Shown in pieces: positions 21,733 through 27,310 of a stretch of DNA of 27,310 bases. The position numbers were made by a program, and so were the translations under genes. Source of the stretch: Wohlfahrtiimonas sp. (GTDB lineage Bacteria; Pseudomonadota; Gammaproteobacteria; Cardiobacteriales; Wohlfahrtiimonadaceae); NCBI GenBank assembly GCA_030149965.1, contig JASLHB010000112.1, positions 1-27,310 on the forward strand. Direction: 5' to 3'. How positions within the stretch are numbered: position 1 is the stretch's first letter; every line of letters starts with the position of its first letter. The notes beneath the pieces are model-generated. The model saw nothing but the letters and a program-made list of their open reading frames with translations, did not search any database and had not been told where the DNA came from.

Positions 21733-24021
21733 ATGCCTAAGAAATATCATATTAAACACATTATCATTGGTTCATTAATCATTGTGCCTTCATTTTCATT
21801 AGCAGATGAAGTGAAGAATAACGTTACAGAAGAGCCTATCGAGCTTGGTAAAGTAATTGTTATGGGTACACAGCAAGATTCTAAAGTTTTTAAAGTAGAA
21901 CAAACCGCGCAGGATATTAGTAAAAATATGGTGCAAAGCGAGCAAGATCTATTTCGCCATGAAGTTGGTATTGGTGTAACAGAAAGCGGAAGATCAGGTA
22001 GCAATGGCTTTGCAATTCGAGGCGTTGATAAAGATCGAGTAGCTGTGATTGTGGATGGTTTGCCACAGGCCGAAACATTTATGCCTTCGATCTACAAAGG
22101 TTATGGATATTTTAATGGCAGTATTAATAATACCGAATATGAAAATATTAGTGAAGTACAAGTCAATAAAGGTGCTAACTCGGTGCAAGATGGCAGTGGT
22201 GCAGTAGGTGGTTCTGTGCGTTTCACAACAAAAAGCATTGATGATTTTGTTAAGCCAAATGAAAAATTAGGTTTGTTTTTAAAAGCAGGTTATTCATCTA
22301 AAAACTATGAAGGCCGCCGCACGATTGGTGCAGGTTTTAAAGTGAATGATTTCTTTGGTTTTGCACAATTAACACACCGACATGGGCATGAAACAGTTAA
22401 TAATGGCCGTGGTGAAAATATTTATGGTTCAGCGAGAGGTAAACCTGATCCACAAACGCATCGTTCCAGATCATTGCTCACAAAATTGGGTTATCAATTG
22501 AATAATCAACATAAGATCACAGCATTTTATGAAGATCGTCATCAAAAACAAAATACTGAAGAAAAGAGTTTTGATAGTTGGGGAACGTATCGATTTGCAG
22601 ATGATACAGCACCATATCAACGTTATGGATTGGAATATGATTATGTGGCAGATGCTGATTCATGGTTAGATGCAATAAATATTGTATTGGCTGAACAGAA
22701 GATTAATATGAAGTCTGATACATATAATGTCAGCAAATATGAGCCTAATAAAATTAGTCAAAATTATTTTCGTGAATTTGAACAAACACAGAAGATGGTT
22801 AAAGCGCAATTATTCGCACAGCCATTTAACTTTGGTGGACAAGAACATACATTGCAAGCAAAACTAGAGTATCGTGACGCGCATTTGAAAAATAGTAATC
22901 ACGATGTTGATTATTTGAGTAGTGGTGCTCATGCCTCAAAATATAGCATTATGACGCCAGTTAAATCCCGCATTTTTGCGTTGTCAATTCAGGATGATAT
23001 TCGTATTACACCGCAATTTTTAGCATCTGTTGGTCTTCGTTATGATAGTTATCAATATACTCCTGAGCTTGATGGTACGAATAAATTCCCCGTTAGTTAT
23101 GATGCGAGTAAAAAAACTTTTGCTCATCCATCATGGCAAGTTGCAATGCAGTATGATTTAACAGACCAACATCAAATTGGCTATAAAATTGGTACAGGTT
23201 TTAGAGCACCTAAAGTGGAAGAAATATTCTTTGAATTTGGTAAAGGTGGCGCGAATCACTTTATGCCAAATACAGATTTAAAGCCTGAAACAGCATTGAA
23301 TCAAGAAATTACATATTTATTTAAAAATGAATATAGTGAGTTTGGATTAGGTGCTTTTCATAGTAAATACCGTAACTTTATTGATGAACGTGTTTCAGAA
23401 GGGAGACAACCCAATCCTTGGTATGATCCAAATTACTCGTGGGGCGGTGGGCCTTATTTGTATGTGAACCAAATTCAGTTTGTGAATGTGGCAAGAGCAA
23501 GTATTTCAGGATTAGAAGTTCATGGTGCGATGAATGGTCAACTAATTGGATTATCAGAAAATTTTAATTTTAATTTCAAAGGCCAATATAGTCGCGGACG
23601 TAACCAAGATGGTGATGGGCTTAAATCTATTCAGCCATGGACAGTATTATTAGGTGCAGAATATGAAGCACCATCTAAACGATGGAATACATCTTTAACT
23701 GCACGTTATACAGCTGCGAAAAAAGGTAAAGATACTAAAGAAACAATGTATTCATGGCGTGGTAAAGAAGATAAAGAATGGCAATGGTTAAGTTCCTCTT
23801 ATGTTGTTGTAGATTTAACGAGCCAAATACATTTAGATAAAGATATCACTTTGAATCTTGGTGTATTTAACTTGTTTAATAGAAACTATACAACTTGGGA
23901 CAGCTTGCGTGATTTGCCAACTTACGGTACAACGAATCGCATTGATAGAGCTGGTAAAGGATTGAATCGATTCTCAGCACCTAAGAGAAACTTCTCAATT
24001 TCATTGGAAGCTAGATTTTAG
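21733..24021 (+). CDS. TonB-dependent haemoglobin/haem-type outer-membrane receptor
   Basis: A 762-residue outer-membrane receptor. Seen: a signal peptide (MPKKYHIKHIIIGSLIIVPS, cleavage about after SLA, residue 24), a TonB-box-like ELGKVIVMG (about 37-45), a plug domain with GFAIRGVDKDRVAVIVDGLP (about 95-114) and GANSVQDGSGAVGGSVRF (about 148-165), then a 22-strand-type barrel ending in Phe. The C-terminal LFNRNYTTWDSLRDLPTYGT and FSAPKRNFS agree with the haemoglobin/transferrin/lactoferrin receptor family (HgpB/HpuB/HmbR type). Which iron source is bound cannot be decided by eye. Two Fur boxes overlap its promoter, so it should be made under iron starvation. No partner lipoprotein, TonB or haem-uptake gene lies beside it. 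The SD is weak. Confidence 0.92.
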   Translation: MPKKYHIKHIIIGSLIIVPSFSLADEVKNNVTEEPIELGKVIVMGTQQDSKVFKVEQTAQDISKNMVQSEQDLFRHEVGIGVTESGRSGSNGFAIRGVDKDRVAVIVDGLPQAETFMPSIYKGYGYFNGSINNTEYENISEVQVNKGANSVQDGSGAVGGSVRFTTKSIDDFVKPNEKLGLFLKAGYSSKNYEGRRTIGAGFKVNDFFGFAQLTHRHGHETVNNGRGENIYGSARGKPDPQTHRSRSLLTKLGYQLNNQHKITAFYEDRHQKQNTEEKSFDSWGTYRFADDTAPYQRYGLEYDYVADADSWLDAINIVLAEQKINMKSDTYNVSKYEPNKISQNYFREFEQTQKMVKAQLFAQPFNFGGQEHTLQAKLEYRDAHLKNSNHDVDYLSSGAHASKYSIMTPVKSRIFALSIQDDIRITPQFLASVGLRYDSYQYTPELDGTNKFPVSYDASKKTFAHPSWQVAMQYDLTDQHQIGYKIGTGFRAPKVEEIFFEFGKGGANHFMPNTDLKPETALNQEITYLFKNEYSEFGLGAFHSKYRNFIDERVSEGRQPNPWYDPNYSWGGGPYLYVNQIQFVNVARASISGLEVHGAMNGQLIGLSENFNFNFKGQYSRGRNQDGDGLKSIQPWTVLLGAEYEAPSKRWNTSLTARYTAAKKGKDTKETMYSWRGKEDKEWQWLSSSYVVVDLTSQIHLDKDITLNLGVFNLFNRNYTTWDSLRDLPTYGTTNRIDRAGKGLNRFSAPKRNFSISLEARF

Positions 24022-24048
24022 TTGATTGATCTAATTTATTTATGAATC

Positions 24049-24096
24049 AAAGCATTTAAAATATGATGAGAATTGTCAATATTTTAGATGCTTTTT
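24049..24096 (+). terminator. Terminator of the TonB-dependent receptor gene
   Basis: A 16-bp stem, AAAGCATTTAAAATAT (24049-24064) with ATATTTTAGATGCTTT (24079-24094), one T-G pair, 14-base loop, then TT. It starts 27 bases after the stop codon. Confidence 0.8.
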
Positions 24097-24157
24097 ACAT
24101 TTAAGAATGACAATGACAGTACATATTAATGGATTCAGAATAAAATAATAAATTTAA

Positions 24158-24180
24158 GTGCATAAAAATTTTTTATGCAC
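24158..24180. repeat. Palindrome upstream of the DASS transporter gene
   Basis: GTGCATAAAAA (24158-24168) and TTTTTATGCAC (24170-24180), perfect 11-bp arms with a one-base centre, about 50 bases before the start codon. It could be an operator or an additional terminator; sequence does not decide. Confidence 0.5.
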
Positions 24181-24231
24181 TATCATACGCCCTTTCTTTA
24201 ATTACAGACAAACTACACGAGGGAGGAGTAT

Positions 24232-25620
24232 ATGTCTGATGAACAACCTACATTGTCGGATATGATGCCGCACAAGAAGGTCATCAAAGGCGTTATGATT
24301 ACAGTTGTAGCGGCGATTTTATCGATTATTTTATATAAAATTTTGCCTTATGATATTAATGCGAATAAAGGCATCGCACTTTTATTATTCATTGCGATCT
24401 TATGGTTTACTGAAGCTGTCCATATCACTGTGACAGCCTTGATGATTCCAGTATTGGGTGTAGCAATTGGCATCCCAGAATTGTCAACAAAAAAAGCATT
24501 GAGCACATTTGCAGATCCAATTATCTTCCTATTTTTTGGTGGTTTTGCATTAGCAACAGCATTACATATTCAGCAATTGGATAAGAAAATTGCATTCTGG
24601 TTGATTTCATTGTCTGGATCTCATTTAGGCGTTGCAACTATGTCTATTTTTGGTGTAACAGCGTTCTTATCAATGTGGATCAGTAATACAGCAACGGCTG
24701 CAATGATGCTGCCATTAGCATTGGGTATGATGCAACATTTAGATCAAAGTAAAGATCGTAATACATTTGTGTTCATTTTATTGGGTATTGCTTATTCTGC
24801 AAGTATCGGTGGATTGGGTACGATGGTGGGTTCACCACCAAATGCAATTGCTTCTGCTGCATTGGGATTAGATTTCACAGGTTGGATGGAATACGGTTTA
24901 CCAATGATGTTGGTATTATTGCCAGTGATGTTGTTATCTATGTTCATCGTATTGCGCCCACGTTTGAATCAAAAAGTGAGTGTAACAACAGAATCTATTC
25001 CTTGGACATTGCCACGCGCGATTACGTTAGTGATCTTCTTATCAACTGCAATTGCATGGATTGGTGGTGGATATATTGGCGAGAAATTCGGCATCAGTAG
25101 CCCTGATACTTGGGTTGCGGTATTGGCAGCAGTTGCAGTCATTTTATTTGGTTCAGCGACTTGGAAGCAAGTATCAGATGGCACAGATTGGGGTGTTTTA
25201 TTGTTATTTGGTGGTGGTTTAACATTAAGCGCATTATTGAAAGATTCAGGTGCATCTTTAGTATTAGGGCAACAAGTTGCGAATACTTTTGGTGAATCTC
25301 ATCCATTTGTGATCATTGTGATTGTCACTGTCTTTATTGTTGCATTGACTGAGTTTACAAGTAATACTGCATCAGCAGCATTGTTGGTGCCAGTATTTGC
25401 AAGCATCGCTGCGCAAATGGGCATGCCAAAAGAAGTATTGGTATTAGTGATTGGTGTTGGTGCTTCATGTGCATTTATGTTGCCAGTTGCAACGCCGCCA
25501 AATGCAATCGTATTTGGCTCAGGTTTGATTAAACAAAGAGAGATGATTAATGTTGGATTAATATTAAATATCTTCTGTGTTATCATCATCAGCTTATGGG
25601 CATATTTCTTTTTACTCTAA
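24232..25620 (+). CDS. DASS-family (SLC13) sodium:anion symporter
   Basis: A 462-residue membrane transporter of the divalent anion:Na+ symporter family, which carries dicarboxylates, citrate or sulfate with sodium. Seen: about eleven hydrophobic segments and the two signature repeats: WISNTATAAMMLPLA (about 149-163) and EFTSNTASAALLVPV (about 377-391), each with the SNT sodium/carboxylate motif, followed by MVGSPPNAIA and PVATPPNAIVFGSG re-entrant tips. Anion specificity cannot be assigned by eye; SNT in both repeats favours dicarboxylates over sulfate. SD GGAGG lies five bases before the ATG and is strong. Two hairpins follow, one for this gene and one for the converging LysM gene. Confidence 0.93.
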   Translation: MSDEQPTLSDMMPHKKVIKGVMITVVAAILSIILYKILPYDINANKGIALLLFIAILWFTEAVHITVTALMIPVLGVAIGIPELSTKKALSTFADPIIFLFFGGFALATALHIQQLDKKIAFWLISLSGSHLGVATMSIFGVTAFLSMWISNTATAAMMLPLALGMMQHLDQSKDRNTFVFILLGIAYSASIGGLGTMVGSPPNAIASAALGLDFTGWMEYGLPMMLVLLPVMLLSMFIVLRPRLNQKVSVTTESIPWTLPRAITLVIFLSTAIAWIGGGYIGEKFGISSPDTWVAVLAAVAVILFGSATWKQVSDGTDWGVLLLFGGGLTLSALLKDSGASLVLGQQVANTFGESHPFVIIVIVTVFIVALTEFTSNTASAALLVPVFASIAAQMGMPKEVLVLVIGVGASCAFMLPVATPPNAIVFGSGLIKQREMINVGLILNIFCVIIISLWAYFFLL

Positions 25621-25655
25621 GTGATATTTTCATTAAGTTTTATATTCATAAATTT

Positions 25656-25682
25656 ATCCCGCTATTATGGCGGGATTTTTTT
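25656..25682 (+). terminator. Terminator of the DASS transporter gene
   Basis: 7-bp GC-rich stem ATCCCGC (25656-25662) with GCGGGAT (25670-25676), loop TATTATG, then a seven-base T-run (25676-25682). Confidence 0.9.
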
Positions 25683-25700
25683 ATGCTAAATATTGTCGCA

Positions 25701-25727
25701 AAATAAAAGCCTGCATTTGCAGGCTTT
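25701..25727 (-). terminator. Terminator of the LysM-protein gene
   Basis: Perfect 10-bp stem AAAGCCTGCA (25706-25715) with TGCAGGCTTT (25718-25727); on the minus strand it is followed by TATTTT. It lies 26 bases past the LysM gene stop. Confidence 0.8.
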
Positions 25728-25752
25728 ATAGTATTGAATATGATTGTTAATT

Positions 25753-26850
25753 TTATTTTGATAGATAATCAGAATAAGGTGTTACTGCCATCATGTCTTT
25801 TTGGATTGGTTTAGCACTTTCAATCACAATGCCTAAACTCATGCGATCAAATACCTTGTAGATCATGATCATGCCAGCTGCTTGCCCTGGAATACGAAGA
25901 CGTTTGCTTGGATTCATCGGATCATTTTTGAAAATATCAGCTTGCTGAGCTAATAATAAATCACCGGGTGATAATCCAGCATCTAAGCCTTGATCCAATA
26001 CTACGTTTCCGCCAACAGCAACACTTTTGAGCATGCCAGGTGTTGCAACAACTTCTGCTTCAGTTTTTTGTGGTGCAGATTTCGGTTCAAAGTATAAATT
26101 ACCAATTGTGCTGACAGGAGATTTCTCAAGCAATAATTGAGCAGGTGATAAGCCTTTATTGGTGACGCTGCTGATATAAACAGTAGAAATGCCATCTTTA
26201 GTGCTTTCTACAACTACTTCGCCTGTTTTAACCAATTCTGTGCCAATTTCAGTATTTTTCTTTTTATTACCTTTTCTGATGTCATCTAGCTTCATGCCTT
26301 TATGAGTTGTACCGCGCTCATAAACAATGTAAGTTTTACCAGGCGTTAATTCACCTTTAATGAAAGCTTTTAAATTTGTGTAACCCGTTAAACGGTTATC
26401 TTCAAAGCCAACGATGTATGGCAATGTTTTAAGTTCCTCAGAACTCACGATTTCCATATCAACGAACTTGCCACGTAAATAATCATAAGAAATGACAGGT
26501 AAGCCTAATTCGATAGGAACTTCTTTCATTTGTGGTGTTAATTTAACAGTGCGCATGCCGCCTTGTTTTTGCTTAGATCCACTTTTAAAGTTTCTTTTGT
26601 AAACAATTTTACCATTCACTACAGACAATTCATCGCCTGGATAAATACGATTTGGATTGGAAATCTGTGGATTACCTTTCCAAAGTTGGCGCCATTCCCA
26701 TGGATCATCTGTGTATTGTTTTGCGATATTCCACAATGAATCGCCTGGTTGTACAACATAGTGCTGTGGAGCATCAGGTTTAAGCGTTGCAGCCATTGAG
26801 ATTGACGCACATAACAAGCTTGTTGCAATGAGTAGGCGCTTTATATTCAT
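25753..26850 (-). CDS. Exported LysM peptidoglycan-binding protein
   Basis: A 365-residue periplasmic protein. Seen: a signal peptide (MNIKRLLIATSLLCASISMA, cleavage near residue 20) and one LysM domain at about 31-78 (HYVVQPGDSLWNIAKQYT, then NRIYPGDELSV). The remaining 290 residues contain no recognised catalytic motif but have a repeat-like C-terminal part (GNVVLDQGLDAGLSPGDLLLA). SD AAGGA lies six bases before the ATG. Family knowledge: many gammaproteobacteria carry such a LysM gene beside def, often near dprA, and the divergent placement with def at 27010 reproduces that. Substrate binding is to peptidoglycan; a precise role is unknown. Confidence 0.92.
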   Translation of the reverse strand: MNIKRLLIATSLLCASISMAATLKPDAPQHYVVQPGDSLWNIAKQYTDDPWEWRQLWKGNPQISNPNRIYPGDELSVVNGKIVYKRNFKSGSKQKQGGMRTVKLTPQMKEVPIELGLPVISYDYLRGKFVDMEIVSSEELKTLPYIVGFEDNRLTGYTNLKAFIKGELTPGKTYIVYERGTTHKGMKLDDIRKGNKKKNTEIGTELVKTGEVVVESTKDGISTVYISSVTNKGLSPAQLLLEKSPVSTIGNLYFEPKSAPQKTEAEVVATPGMLKSVAVGGNVVLDQGLDAGLSPGDLLLAQQADIFKNDPMNPSKRLRIPGQAAGMIMIYKVFDRMSLGIVIESAKPIQKDMMAVTPYSDYLSK

Positions 26851-27009
26851 AAATTATCCTTATTAATATTAATGCAAACAAAAATTTGGTAAGATTATCT
26901 GAATTTTTTGAGCGTTTAGCAAGTTACAATACTAAATTAAATAAAGCTGACGCAAGAAATAAGTGGTTTTAAATGTATTTTCTTTGTAAACAATAGGTAA
27001 TTCTTATTA

Positions 27010-27310
27010 ATGTCTAAACTTGATGTAATTTATGTGCCGCATGAAACACTACGCAAAACAGCGAGTGCTGTGACGACTTTTGATAACGATCTGTATACAT
27101 TTGCTAATGGTATGTTAGAAACAATGTACGAGCATAAAGGTATTGGTTTAGCTGCAAATCAGGTCAATGATTTAAGGCGTGTATTTGTTACGGATTGTAG
27201 CGAAGATAAGAGCGATCCTATGATCTATATCAATCCTGAGATCATTTGGGAATCTGACGATCTTGCGGATGCAGAAGAAGGTTGTTTATCACTGCCAAGT
27301 ATTTACAGTG
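27010..27310 (+). CDS. def: Peptide deformylase (5' part, runs off the window)
   Basis: The first 100 codons of def, starting at ATG 27010 (MSKLDVIYVPHETLRKTASA). Peptide deformylase removes the formyl group from nascent N-terminal methionine using a bound metal ion. Seen: motif I GIGLAANQV (about 45-53) and motif II EGCLSLPS (about 91-98), whose cysteine binds the metal; the third motif HExxH lies beyond the window. No stop is reached by 27310. The start has only a weak, distant AGG (26995-26997). It is divergent from the LysM gene, with about 160 bases between them; fmt would be expected next, which cannot be seen. Confidence 0.95.
   Translation, partial: MSKLDVIYVPHETLRKTASAVTTFDNDLYTFANGMLETMYEHKGIGLAANQVNDLRRVFVTDCSEDKSDPMIYINPEIIWESDDLADAEEGCLSLPSIYS

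Noticed and set aside
24065..24080. Fur-like sequence (GATGAGAATTGTCAAT) in the loop of the receptor-gene terminator
   Set aside because: Poor match to the Fur consensus and sits in a terminator loop, far from a promoter.
1..27310. CRISPR array, insertion sequence or rRNA
   Set aside because: No regularly spaced repeats, transposase frames with terminal inverted repeats, or rRNA-like sequence were seen.

Overview
The window looks like ordinary chromosome from an AT-rich gammaproteobacterium. The evidence is the pair ratA-ratB, an E. coli-length dnaE (1159 aa), a 713-residue E. coli-type lysine decarboxylase that aligns without gaps over its first 370 residues, and a LysM gene divergent from def. 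Low GC plus this gene order would suit Cardiobacteriales-like relatives (Wohlfahrtiimonas/Ignatzschineria group), but that placement is inference from memory, not a search.

Layout. 1-812: ratA-ratB on + with a terminator. 840-3447: trmL, a small lipoprotein and pyrG on -. 3670-5642: a GIDE-domain membrane protein and a YeeZ-type epimerase on +. 5700-8988: a - strand run of cbiB, a threonine-phosphate decarboxylase-like enzyme and a Cys/Met PLP enzyme. 9161-9497: two very small convergent membrane-type ORFs. 9570-13976: dnaE followed 9 bases later by a LysR regulator. 14059-15195: an 87-aa protein of unknown function and a CI/LexA-like S24 repressor, with shared operator-like repeats in front of both. 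15361-17480: htpG behind a sigma-32-type promoter, then tRNA-Ser(GCT). 17544-18269: a single-pass membrane protein followed by a zinc-ribbon gene that seems frameshifted just after its start. 18445-21454: lysine decarboxylase, a small exported protein and a small zinc-ribbon protein. 21641-25620: a Fur-controlled TonB-dependent haem/haemoglobin-type receptor and a DASS transporter. 25753-27310: a LysM protein (-) and the 5' part of def (+).

How the parts work together. Most genes are housekeeping: tRNA wobble methylation, CTP synthesis, replication, chaperone, N-terminal deformylation. Accessory themes are the late steps of cobamide side-chain assembly (CbiB plus aminopropanol-phosphate synthesis), acid or polyamine metabolism (lysine decarboxylase without an adjacent antiporter), iron acquisition, and a small repressor-controlled module. 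The repressor module is the best candidate for something undescribed. An 8-mer (TATAACTT or its complement) occurs five times in the two intergenic regions that serve the repressor and the 87-aa gene. Inverted-repeat versions of it sit between -35 and -10 of both promoters, and no phage genes lie nearby. I saw no CRISPR array, insertion sequence, integrase or rRNA.
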